64,000 bases of DNA from CAZYBO01 sp964645205. GTDB lineage: Bacteria; Pseudomonadota; Alphaproteobacteria; Rickettsiales; SXRF01. Made by a program: the position numbers and the translations under genes. The first letter of the stretch is position 1, and every line of letters starts with the position of its first letter. Positions 34,443 to 42,083 of the stretch are shown here, piece after piece. The notes under the pieces were generated by a model. It did not search any database, was not told the DNA's origin, and saw only the letters and a program-made list of their open reading frames with translations. Where the stretch lies: contig CAZYBO010000001.1 in assembly GCA_964645205.1 (NCBI GenBank), positions 248,001 through 312,000 on the forward strand, written 5' to 3'.

Positions 34443-35150
34443 ATGGTTACACACAATCCTATCATCTGTGCTCTCGATACTACTGACGTTTCTCAAGCAA
34501 CCCACGTTTCGAGGCAAGTGGCCGGTTCCGTCGGCGCGCTGAAGCTCGGCCTTGAATTTTTCACTGCCAACGGCATCGGCGGCGTCCGCAATATCTCCGA
34601 ACGCAGGTTGCCCATTTTCCTCGATCTCAAGTTTCACGACATTCCCAACACCGTGGCAGGTGCGATCAAAGGCGCGTCCGCCATGCATCCGTTCATGATG
34701 ACCGTGCATACCGCAGGCGGCAAGGCGATGTTGCAGGCGGCGGCCAATGCCGCACAGGAAGTCGCCGCTTCCAGTGGAAAACCTAAGGCGCTGATTATCG
34801 GCGTTACCGTGCTTACCAGCTTCGATCAGGACGACCTCACGCAAGTCGGCGTGCGCGATACGATGCAAGACCAGGTAAAGCGCATGGCGGATCTCGCGCT
34901 TTCCTCCGGGTTGGATGGCGTAGTATGCTCCTCGCATGAGATCACGCTGCTGCGCGAGCATTGCGGCCCCGATTTCAAGCTGATCGTTCCCGGCATTCGC
35001 CCCGCAGGTAGTGCCACCGACGATCAGAAACGCGTGATGACGCCCAAAGAGGCCATGGATAAAGGTGCGGATTATCTGGTAATCGGCCGTCCCATCACCG
35101 CTGTGCAGGATTCAAAGAAAGCGGCGGAAGCTATCTTAAAAACCCTGTAG
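34443..35150 (+). CDS. pyrF: Orotidine 5'-phosphate decarboxylase
   Basis: Last step of UMP synthesis. 235 residues of TIM barrel. The active-site motif FLDLKFHDIPNTV carries the Lys-Asp catalytic tetrad and 'PGIRP' is the phosphate-binding loop. It completes a pyrB/pyrC/pyrF set; pyrD, pyrE and carAB are elsewhere. It ends 3 bases before the convergent glycosyltransferase. Confidence 0.96.
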   Translation: MVTHNPIICALDTTDVSQATHVSRQVAGSVGALKLGLEFFTANGIGGVRNISERRLPIFLDLKFHDIPNTVAGAIKGASAMHPFMMTVHTAGGKAMLQAAANAAQEVAASSGKPKALIIGVTVLTSFDQDDLTQVGVRDTMQDQVKRMADLALSSGLDGVVCSSHEITLLREHCGPDFKLIVPGIRPAGSATDDQKRVMTPKEAMDKGADYLVIGRPITAVQDSKKAAEAILKTL

Positions 35151-35153
35151 GGG

Positions 35154-36197
35154 CTACGCGTCGCGTTTCCATTGCTCGATGATGGTCACCAGCGCCTGTT
35201 CGATGCGTTCGCTCACCACTTCCATGGAGAAACGCAACTTTGTTTTAGCGAACGCGTTGGCGGCGAGGTTGTCGGCTAGTTGCGAGTCGTCGAGCAGTTT
35301 TGCCAGTGCTTCGGCCAGTGCGGAAGCGTTGCTTTTGGGCACGATAAGCGCGTCGTAATTTGGCGTGATGATGTCGATGGGGCCTTCGCTGTCGGTCGCT
35401 ACTGTGGGCACGCCGTGGGTGAAGGCCTCCAGCAGCACGATACCGAACGGCTCGTGCAGCGACGGCAGGCAGAAAATATCGATATGCAGATAGAAAGCGC
35501 GCTTATCCTTTACCCAACCGGTAAAGGTCAGCGTTTCGTCAAGTCCGGCTTCCTTCGCGCGTTTTTTGAGGTTTGAAGATTCTTCGCCCGTACCGCCGAG
35601 TACGGCGGTGAAGCGGTAGCCGCGTTCTTTCAGTATTTTAAGTGCGTCGATGTAAACGTCGAAGCCTTTTTTTGCCACGAAACGTCCCATCGTGCCGATA
35701 ACCGGGGGTTGCTTGCGCGTCAGGCGGTGCGGCAATTCGCGGCAATCCACCATGTTGGGAATATGATAGACGCGGTTTTCAGGAATGCCCTGTTTGATGA
35801 GGTGTTGGATAAGGTCGTGCGTGGTGGTGAACATGGCGCCGGCGCCGGTAAATCGCCGCGTGCTATAATTTTGCGCGACCCCGACCAGCGGGTAAATTCC
35901 CTCGATGGCTTTTCTTGCAAGCACGTAGGCGCGGTTAGAATGCGCGATCACCGCGTCGGGGCGGAAAGCAAGCATGCGCTTGCGCAGTTTCCACGCGGCA
36001 AACAGATCCCATTCGCCGAGGTTACGGATGGCGATAGTAGGGATGGAGTGTTGCGCAAGCTGGCCGTGCGTGGCCGATCCCGGGTAGACGACGGCGGTAA
36101 CCTGATGTCCCCTGTTCCGCAATCCCACGCAATAATCGACGAATGCCTGTTCGATGCCGCCGCCGTCACGGGAAAACATGATATTGACAATACGCAC
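35154..36197 (-). CDS. Glycosyltransferase family 4
   Basis: GT-B fold transferase, 347 residues, retaining type. The N-terminal acceptor domain starts RIVNIMFSRDGGGIEQAFVDY, typical of lipopolysaccharide/exopolysaccharide transferases. The donor domain holds the E-x7-E motif in EPFGIVLLEAF. GTG 36197 is taken as the start because AGGAG lies 6 bases upstream. The longer frame to 36254 would overlap the divergent glycosyltransferase. Together with the next gene it probably builds surface glycan. The sugar specificity is unknown. Confidence 0.86.
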   Translation of the reverse strand: MRIVNIMFSRDGGGIEQAFVDYCVGLRNRGHQVTAVVYPGSATHGQLAQHSIPTIAIRNLGEWDLFAAWKLRKRMLAFRPDAVIAHSNRAYVLARKAIEGIYPLVGVAQNYSTRRFTGAGAMFTTTHDLIQHLIKQGIPENRVYHIPNMVDCRELPHRLTRKQPPVIGTMGRFVAKKGFDVYIDALKILKERGYRFTAVLGGTGEESSNLKKRAKEAGLDETLTFTGWVKDKRAFYLHIDIFCLPSLHEPFGIVLLEAFTHGVPTVATDSEGPIDIITPNYDALIVPKSNASALAEALAKLLDDSQLADNLAANAFAKTKLRFSMEVVSERIEQALVTIIEQWKRDA

Positions 36198-36253
36198 GCA
36201 ACGCTCCTTACTTGTCCTGAAACAAGGATTACTTCGTTTTATTTTCGGATACA

Positions 36254-37024
36254 ATGCATAAACTTCCCCTTTCCGTTTTCATTATCGCGCAAAACGAGGC
36301 TGATCGCATCGGCACGACCATCGCCAGCGTGCGTGAATGGGTGGATGAAGTAATCGTCATCGACAGCGGTAGCGGCGACGACACGGTGGCGGTGAGCGAA
36401 TCGCTCGGCGCGCGCGCGATATTCAACGTATGGCCGGGATACGGGCTACAGAAGCGCTTCGGCGAGGATCAGTGCAAGCATCGCTGGCTGCTCAATCTCG
36501 ATGCGGATGAGGAAATCACCCCGGCGCTGGCGGAAGAAATCCAGATGCTTTTTTCCGCAGGAGAGCCGCGCTTTGCCGCCTATACCGTGCAAGTTCGCGA
36601 CCTTCTGCCGGGAGAGTCCGTGCTTGCGCCGCTGGCGCATACCAACACCTGCATACGTTTGTATAACCGAGCGTGCGCGCGTTTCTCGGGTAGTCCCGTG
36701 CATGATTCGGTGATCGTGGAATCAGGGCAGGTGGGAGCGCTTGAGCAGCCGGTGCTGCACCGCTCGTTCCGTTCGCTGGCGCACGCGATCGAAAAAATGA
36801 ACGCTTATACCACAGTGCAGGCGAAGCATCTGCAGCACAAAGGGCTGGACTATGCGTGGCTGCGGTTGCTGCTCGAATTCCCGGCGGGGTTTGTGAAGGC
36901 CTACCTCCTGCGCCTATACATCTTGCGCGGGTGGCGGGGATTTATCTATGCAATACTCCACGGGTTCGGCAGGTTCGCGCGTGTGGCGAAATATCTGGAG
37001 ATGAGAAAAATCAACCGCAGGTGA
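36254..37024 (+). CDS. Glycosyltransferase family 2, lipopolysaccharide core (WaaE/KdtX-like)
   Basis: Inverting GT-A transferase, 256 residues. The nucleotide-sugar site shows DSGSGDDTV and the DxD-like NLDADEEIT. 'HDSVIVE' and the C-terminal helical tail with 'YAILHGFGRFARVAKYLEM' are typical of WaaE-like beta-1,4-glucosyl/heptosyl core enzymes. It starts at ATG 36254, divergent from the GT4 gene across about 56 bases. With GT4 it suggests a small LPS core locus. The acceptor is not determinable. Confidence 0.86.
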   Translation: MHKLPLSVFIIAQNEADRIGTTIASVREWVDEVIVIDSGSGDDTVAVSESLGARAIFNVWPGYGLQKRFGEDQCKHRWLLNLDADEEITPALAEEIQMLFSAGEPRFAAYTVQVRDLLPGESVLAPLAHTNTCIRLYNRACARFSGSPVHDSVIVESGQVGALEQPVLHRSFRSLAHAIEKMNAYTTVQAKHLQHKGLDYAWLRLLLEFPAGFVKAYLLRLYILRGWRGFIYAILHGFGRFARVAKYLEMRKINRR

Positions 37025-37078
37025 AGCCGCCTTTTGCATAGCAGCTACGAACGGTTCCCATCCAGATAAACCAACTGC

Positions 37079-37354
37079 TTATGCCGCTTCTTCGTATTCC
37101 GGCAGCATGCCCAGCGCGTGCAGGTAGGTGTCGAGGATGGTTTCCTGTTCCTCGCGCTCGCTGGAATCCATCTTGCGCATTTTGATGATGGTGCGGATGG
37201 CCTTCACATCGAACCCGTTACCCTTGGCTTCGGCGAACACGTCGCGGATGTCGGCGCTGATGCCGGATTTTTCTTCTTCCAATTTCTCAACGCGACCGAT
37301 GATGCTTTTCAACTGGTCGACGGCAACGCCGCCTGCGCGGGGGGATTTAGCCAT
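37079..37354 (-). CDS. gapR: Nucleoid-associated protein GapR (DUF2312)
   Basis: Small DNA-binding protein that clamps overtwisted DNA and aids chromosome replication in alphaproteobacteria. At 91 residues it is of usual size. The central coiled coil (VDQLKSIIGRVEKLEEEKSGI) and the following 'DIRDVFAEAKGNGFDVKAIRTIIKMRK' are characteristic. A weak promoter match, TTGTTG-16-TACATT, is visible at 37403-37430 on the minus strand. The gene stands alone between waaE-like and the zinc-ribbon gene. Confidence 0.94.
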   Translation of the reverse strand: MAKSPRAGGVAVDQLKSIIGRVEKLEEEKSGISADIRDVFAEAKGNGFDVKAIRTIIKMRKMDSSEREEQETILDTYLHALGMLPEYEEAA

Positions 37355-37443
37355 GGGTAAGAGTCCTTATGTTGAGATGACGTAATTTGAGCGAGTGAGG
37401 GTAATGTATTCGCTCAGCTTCAGGCAACAAAAATAATTGCTGA

Positions 37444-37641
37444 CTATGAACTGAGTTGACCACCATGCTCTACATAAAGCCTGTCGCTTTCTTCACGATT
37501 TATTGAAGGGTATGCGCCGTAAGATTCTACAGAATAATCGCTATGACATACCTGACAAACAAATGAAGTATGCCTTCTTCCGGTTCCACCAAAACTTTTA
37601 TGTGTACCGCAAAAAGGACAGTAATTTGGCCAACGGCTCAT
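37444..37641 (-). CDS. Small zinc-ribbon protein
   Basis: A 65-residue protein with two CxxC pairs (YCPFCG and FVCQVCHSD), which fit a single zinc ribbon, and a polar C-terminal tail. It starts 2 bases after the DAHP synthase stop, so it is probably translated by coupling from that transcript. No Shine-Dalgarno is obvious. The DNA is AT-richer than the DAHP gene. It may be a regulator or an RNA/DNA-binding factor; nothing more specific can be said. Being short, it could have been missed by gene callers. Confidence 0.6.
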   Translation of the reverse strand: MSRWPNYCPFCGTHKSFGGTGRRHTSFVCQVCHSDYSVESYGAYPSINREESDRLYVEHGGQLSS

Positions 37642-37643
37642 AT

Positions 37644-39005
37644 TCAGTGCTTCTGCTTCGTCAGCGTCTCAGCAATCAAAAACGCCAGCTCCAGCGATTG
37701 CGAAGCGTTGAGGCGCGGGTCGCAATGGGTGTGATAGCGGTCGGAGAGGTTCATTTCCGAAATCGCCTGCGCGCCACCTAAACATTCGGTGACGTCCTGC
37801 CCGGTCATCTCGAAGTGTACGCCGCCTGCATTAGTGCCTTCGGCCTTGTGGATGGCGAAGAACTGGCGGACTTCGGCGAGGATGTCGGTGAATTTGCGCG
37901 TCTTGTAGCCGTTGGGCGATTTGATGGTGTTGCCGTGCATCGGGTCGCACGCCCACACGACGCTTCTGCCCGCGTTCTGCACCGTGCGCACCAGCGGCGG
38001 CAACAGTGTGCCAACCTTCGCGCTACCCATGCGCGAAATAAGCGTGAGGCGGCCGGGTTCGTTTTCCGGATTTAAAATGTCGATCAGCTTCAGCAATCCG
38101 TCCGGCGTCATCGAAGGGCCGACCTTCATGCCGATAGGGTTGGCGATGCCGCGCATATATTCGACATGCGCCTCATCCGGCGCGCGCGTGCGGTCGCCGA
38201 TCCACAGCATGTGCGCGGAACCGGCGTAATATTTTTCATCCGTGGCATCGAAACGGGTGAGCGACGCTTCATAGCCTAGGAGCAGTGCCTCGTGCGAGGT
38301 AAAGAAGCTAGCCTCCGAAAATTGTTCGACTTCGTCGATCGGCAGACGACAGGCCTGAATGAAGCCCAAACATTCATTGATACGTGCGACGAGGTCGCCG
38401 AAACGCTTGCCTTGCGCGGAATGGTTGACAAACTCCATGTTCCAGCGGTTGATCTGGCGCAACGACGCATAGCCCCCGCGTGCCAGCGTGCGCAAGTAGT
38501 TGAGCGTGGCTGCGCCTTGATGGTAGGCGCGCATAAGGCGCTCCGGGTCGGGCTGGCGGCCGTCATTTTCAAACTCCATCCCGTTGACCATATCGCCGCG
38601 ATAGGCAGGAAGCTCGATACCGCCTTGTTTTTCCGTGCCTTCCGAGCGCGGTTTGGCGAATTGCCCGGCGATACGGCCGACTTTGACCACCGGCACGCCT
38701 GCGCCATACATCAACGCCATAGTCATTTGCAGCAACACGCGGAAAAAACTGCGTAAATTATCTTCGCTGAACTCGGCAAAACTTTCGGCGCAATCGCCGC
38801 CTTGCAACAGGAACGCCTTGCCACGCGCGGCATCGGCCAGTTCGCGCTTGAGCGCGCGCGCTTCGCTGGGGGAGGCGAGCGGCGGCATGGCTCTCAGCGA
38901 GGCTTCCACCGCGCCGAGGGAGTCGAGGTTCTTATAGTCAGGCTGCTGCTTGATGGGAAGGGCGCGCCAGCTATCGGGAGTCCAGAGTTTAGCGTTCATT
39001 TGCAT
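37644..39005 (-). CDS. 3-deoxy-7-phosphoheptulonate synthase, class II
   Basis: Condenses phosphoenolpyruvate and erythrose 4-phosphate, the entry to the shikimate pathway. 453 residues of the plant/actinobacterial/alphaproteobacterial class II type. Hallmarks are FLLQGGDCAESF, 'KVGRIAGQFAKPRS', 'WACDPMHGNT' and 'GGVHFEMTGQDVTECLGG'. It is divergent from pheA, another aromatic gene, across about 50 bases; both could respond to aromatic amino acids, though no leader peptide was found. Confidence 0.96.
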   Translation of the reverse strand: MQMNAKLWTPDSWRALPIKQQPDYKNLDSLGAVEASLRAMPPLASPSEARALKRELADAARGKAFLLQGGDCAESFAEFSEDNLRSFFRVLLQMTMALMYGAGVPVVKVGRIAGQFAKPRSEGTEKQGGIELPAYRGDMVNGMEFENDGRQPDPERLMRAYHQGAATLNYLRTLARGGYASLRQINRWNMEFVNHSAQGKRFGDLVARINECLGFIQACRLPIDEVEQFSEASFFTSHEALLLGYEASLTRFDATDEKYYAGSAHMLWIGDRTRAPDEAHVEYMRGIANPIGMKVGPSMTPDGLLKLIDILNPENEPGRLTLISRMGSAKVGTLLPPLVRTVQNAGRSVVWACDPMHGNTIKSPNGYKTRKFTDILAEVRQFFAIHKAEGTNAGGVHFEMTGQDVTECLGGAQAISEMNLSDRYHTHCDPRLNASQSLELAFLIAETLTKQKH

Positions 39006-39057
39006 TCACTTAAAAACGTGCTATGTAGGGCACCTTATTTAGGGTTTATAACAGCAT

Positions 39058-39927
39058 ATGTCCAGTATTACCACCAACGATCCTGAGAATACCATCGCTT
39101 TCATGGGCGTGGAAGGGGCTAACGCCGACCTTGCCTGCCGTCAGGCATGTCCGTATATGCACACGATGGGGCTGCCCTCTTTCGAGGACGTGTTTGAGGC
39201 GGTGGCCGCAGGCAAGGCTGCGCTGGGCATGATTCCCATCGAAAATTCGCAGGCCGGGCGTGTGGCGGAGATCCATAATTTGCTGCCGCGTACCAACCTT
39301 CACATCGTCGGCGAATTTTTCCAGCATATCGAGCATTGCCTTGTTGCCCCCAAAGGCGCGACGCTGGCTACGGTGAAGGACGTTTATTCGCACCCGCAAG
39401 GACTGCTACAATGCCGCGAGCATCTGCGTGAAATGGGGCTGACGCCGCACAACTATTCCAATACCGCGCAGGCCGCCGCCGACGTCGCCAAGTGGAACGA
39501 TCCCACCAAGGCCGCCATCGCCTCACCGCTGGCCGCGGAATTATACGGGTTGGACGTGCTGCGTGAGCATATGCAGGACGCGGAGGATAACATCACCGTG
39601 TTCGTCATCATCGCCCGCGAACCAGTAGACCCACAACCGGACGAGAACACGCGCGTGCTCACCACGCTGCTTTTTTCCATCCGCAACGTGCCTGCTGCGC
39701 TTTATAAATCGCTCGGTGGTTTTGCGACGAACAACGTGAATATTGTAAAGCTGGAAAGCTACATTCCCGGCGGCGCAAAGCGCGTTGCCGCGCAGTTCTT
39801 CCTCAGTTTTGAAGGCCACCCCAGCCAGAAAAACGTGCAGAACGCGCTGGAAGAGCTTGGGTTTTTCTGCAAGAAAATCACCGTTCTCGGCGTGTATCCG
39901 GCGGATCCGAAACGCTTCGAGGTGTAA
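39058..39927 (+). CDS. pheA: Prephenate dehydratase
   Basis: Decarboxylates and dehydrates prephenate to phenylpyruvate for phenylalanine. 289 residues; no chorismate mutase domain is attached. The N-terminal substrate domain shows 'GVEGANADLA', 'IPIENSQAGRV', and the catalytic Thr region 'YSNTAQAAADVAKW'. The C-terminal ACT domain (GALYKSLGGFATNNVNIVKLES type) provides feedback control by phenylalanine. It is divergent from the DAHP synthase gene. Confidence 0.95.
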   Translation: MSSITTNDPENTIAFMGVEGANADLACRQACPYMHTMGLPSFEDVFEAVAAGKAALGMIPIENSQAGRVAEIHNLLPRTNLHIVGEFFQHIEHCLVAPKGATLATVKDVYSHPQGLLQCREHLREMGLTPHNYSNTAQAAADVAKWNDPTKAAIASPLAAELYGLDVLREHMQDAEDNITVFVIIAREPVDPQPDENTRVLTTLLFSIRNVPAALYKSLGGFATNNVNIVKLESYIPGGAKRVAAQFFLSFEGHPSQKNVQNALEELGFFCKKITVLGVYPADPKRFEV

Positions 39928-40536
39928 TTATTTCCGCCCGATCTGCCGGTCGATCATTACCTTTACCGGGGAGTCATCAGGCAGCGAAGCGTATAGCGCT
40001 TTCATCGCCTTCATCGCATTTTCCGTATTCCCGTCCTGCAACTGTCGCACAGCGAGGAAATAACGGGCTTCCGGGTTTCCCGGCTCTTCCAGTAACAATA
40101 CTTCGAGGCTTTGTTTGGCGCGTTCGCCTACTTTGCCGTCCTCGGCAAAAATCAGCGATTTAGCGTAGGCTAAAATAAGTTTCGGGTTACCGCCCGACAG
40201 CAGCACGGCTTCACGAAATGCGTTGGATGCCTGCTTCCACTGTCCGGTTTCAGCAAAACCCTGCCCCAGCGCGACCCATGCCGGAAGGTTGGCGGGATCG
40301 TTCTTGATGGTCTGCGCATGCGTTGTCAGCGATTGCTTGATGGTTTCTATTTTTTCATGGTGCGCTTCCAGCAATGGCAACAGTTGCGGCGAACCGAGCA
40401 TGGCATACAATCCGAGTGAAAGCGCCACGCAGCCTGTGCCCGCCGCGATGCAGCCGTTACGGTGCGTGCGCCAGGAAGGTGATAGTGCAACGGCACACAC
40501 GCATACTGCCAGCAATGCGAATATGGCGTAGATCAT
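39928..40536 (-). CDS. ccmI: Cytochrome c maturation TPR protein CcmI
   Basis: Apocytochrome-c chaperone of system I, 202 residues from ATG 40536 (the frame extends to 40605, but the ATGA overlap with ccmH fixes this start). Two N-terminal membrane spans are followed by TPR helices (WVALGQGFAETGQWKQASNAFREAV, ARYFLAVRQLQDG). It is shorter than the long CcmI of purple bacteria. It ends the ccm operon on the minus strand, tail to tail with pheA without a gap. Confidence 0.85.
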   Translation of the reverse strand: MIYAIFALLAVCVCAVALSPSWRTHRNGCIAAGTGCVALSLGLYAMLGSPQLLPLLEAHHEKIETIKQSLTTHAQTIKNDPANLPAWVALGQGFAETGQWKQASNAFREAVLLSGGNPKLILAYAKSLIFAEDGKVGERAKQSLEVLLLEEPGNPEARYFLAVRQLQDGNTENAMKAMKALYASLPDDSPVKVMIDRQIGRK

Positions 40537-40934
40537 GTGCGGCGCCTGAAATAGCCGCGCGCCAAAAACGCGCCCAGACCAAGAATCGCCAACGGTGCAA
40601 ACCACAAGGGCAATGTTGCGGCTTTCAGCGGCGGGCGCATCAACACCGCGTCGCCGTAACGCGACACGAGATAGCCCGTTATCGCGGCGTCGCTTTCACC
40701 CTTTTCCAACTGCGCACGTATTTCCCGGCGCATGGCGGCGGCGACGTCCGACGGTGAATCGGCGATGGATTCGCCCTGACAAACGACGCAGCGTATTTCA
40801 TTGAAAAGTGCTTTCGCACGCGCTTCCTGCGCTGCGTCAGCCAGCGGGGTATCGGCGCGAAACGCCAGCGCCGGGGCGCACATACACAGCGCAAGCAAAC
40901 AGGCGTAAAACCTAAGGCCGCGCATGGCCTGCAT
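40533..40934 (-). CDS. ccmH: Cytochrome c maturation protein CcmH
   Basis: Periplasmic thiol-reducing chaperone that holds apocytochrome c for heme ligation. 133 residues with a signal peptide (to APALAF) and the redox pair RCVVCQ. The C-terminal membrane span 'LPLWFAPLAILGLGAFLARGYF' is present. The sequence conforms to the 'RC--CQ---I-DS' family signature. It overlaps ccmG by about 23 bases and ccmI by 4. Confidence 0.93.
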   Translation of the reverse strand: MQAMRGLRFYACLLALCMCAPALAFRADTPLADAAQEARAKALFNEIRCVVCQGESIADSPSDVAAAMRREIRAQLEKGESDAAITGYLVSRYGDAVLMRPPLKAATLPLWFAPLAILGLGAFLARGYFRRRT

Positions 40935-41466
40935 TCAGTTTGGAAAGCAAGGGCAGGATGACGTTGTTAACTTCGTCATCCGTAAGAACGGATCGGGTAT
41001 GATATGCGATTTTACCCTTAGCATCGATCACGAACGTTTCCGGTACGCCCGAAAGCCCGAGCGGAACGGTGGCTTGTCCGAATTCGTCGATGCCGATCTG
41101 CTGGTAAGGATTACCATGTTTCGTAAGCCATTCCGTCACGCGGTCGGCACGCTCGCGCCACGCCAGCCCGATAACGTACGCCTTGCCCGATTGCGACAGC
41201 TTCATCACCACCGGATGCTCCACGACGCACGGTTCGCACCATGAAGCAAAAACATTGAGCACCACCGGTTTGCCAAGCCATTCTGTCGGGGTGAACTGGC
41301 CTTTTTTATCGCCGAGCACGGTGACGTTGAAAAGCCCCGGTGTCTGCCCCACCATACGTGAGGCTTCCGTTTTCCTCGGGTCGGAATTGCACAGGCCGAG
41401 CGCCAGCGCAAGCGATACCACAAGCAACAGCGAGAGCGGCAACAGGCTGCGCACGGACGGGTTCAT
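40912..41466 (-). CDS. ccmG: Thiol-disulfide oxidoreductase CcmG/DsbE
   Basis: Membrane-anchored thioredoxin that keeps apocytochrome c thiols reduced. 184 residues with an N-terminal anchor (LLPLSLLLVVSLALALGL) and the active site FASWCEPCVVEHP. The cis-Pro loop (GLSGVPETFVID) is intact. It overlaps the J-like gene by 4 bases and ccmH by 23, as in an operon. Confidence 0.94.
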   Translation of the reverse strand: MNPSVRSLLPLSLLLVVSLALALGLCNSDPRKTEASRMVGQTPGLFNVTVLGDKKGQFTPTEWLGKPVVLNVFASWCEPCVVEHPVVMKLSQSGKAYVIGLAWRERADRVTEWLTKHGNPYQQIGIDEFGQATVPLGLSGVPETFVIDAKGKIAYHTRSVLTDDEVNNVILPLLSKLNAGHARP

Positions 41467-42083
41467 CGTTTCGCTTTCCCCGTTTTATGCGCGAAATAGG
41501 CGCGTACGTCATCCATCAGGATATTGAGGTTCATTAGCGCTTCGGTATTGCCGGAGATGGCTTTTGCGCGGCGGTGGTAGATGGCGATGGCGTCGTCTAG
41601 CGTACTCGTCGCGCCCAGTCCGAGTTCTTCCATCCATGCCGGGATGGTAAAACCGCCCGCTTCGCCCGCCACCGATTGCAACACGCCGGATTCAAACCCG
41701 TGCAGCAATTGTGCGAGCGTGCCTACGCCCCAGCGCTCCATGTTCCGCCACTGGCGCAACGCCAGATGAAGCGCGTAAATATTATGTTCCACCAGTTGCC
41801 AACGGTCGCAGGTCAGCGCGTATTCCCTGCCTTCCATGCGCAATTGCAGGCTTGCTCCCGTGCGACTGCCCACTTTTTTGCGCAGGCGTTCCACGGTTGG
41901 TTGCTCGATGTCGAGAAAGAGCGTGGCCTTGCACGGAATATCATTCAACTCTTCTTCGAGATAAGCGATGCTGGTTTCGAGTGTGAGTGGCGCGAAATTA
42001 TGATCGTTGCGCTGCTGGTTGCGCGGGATGGAAGGGATGGCGGCAGGCCATACCAGCGGGGCTTCAAAGCGCAGATTGCTCAT
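41463..42083 (-). CDS. J-domain-relative protein lacking HPD, in the ccm operon
   Basis: A 206-residue protein between ccmF and ccmG. It resembles the J-domain proteins found in alphaproteobacterial chromosomes and prophages: an N-terminal segment rich in Pro/Trp, then 'GREYALTCDRWQLVEHNIYALHLALRQWRNMERWG', then a C-terminal J-like helix pair 'ELGLGATSTLDDAIAIYHRRAKAI'. Where J domains have HPD between helices II and III, this one reads SGN (HRRAKAISGNTEALMNLN). Hsp70 stimulation is therefore unlikely. Signal and membrane segments are absent. It overlaps ccmF by 20 bases and ccmG by 4, so it is translated within the operon. Homology is from memory; function is unknown. Confidence 0.75.
   Translation of the reverse strand: MSNLRFEAPLVWPAAIPSIPRNQQRNDHNFAPLTLETSIAYLEEELNDIPCKATLFLDIEQPTVERLRKKVGSRTGASLQLRMEGREYALTCDRWQLVEHNIYALHLALRQWRNMERWGVGTLAQLLHGFESGVLQSVAGEAGGFTIPAWMEELGLGATSTLDDAIAIYHRRAKAISGNTEALMNLNILMDDVRAYFAHKTGKAKR

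Noticed and set aside
35154..36254. GT4 glycosyltransferase starting at 36254
   Set aside because: It would overlap the divergent GT2 start and add residues unlike the family. GTG 36197 has AGGAG six bases ahead.
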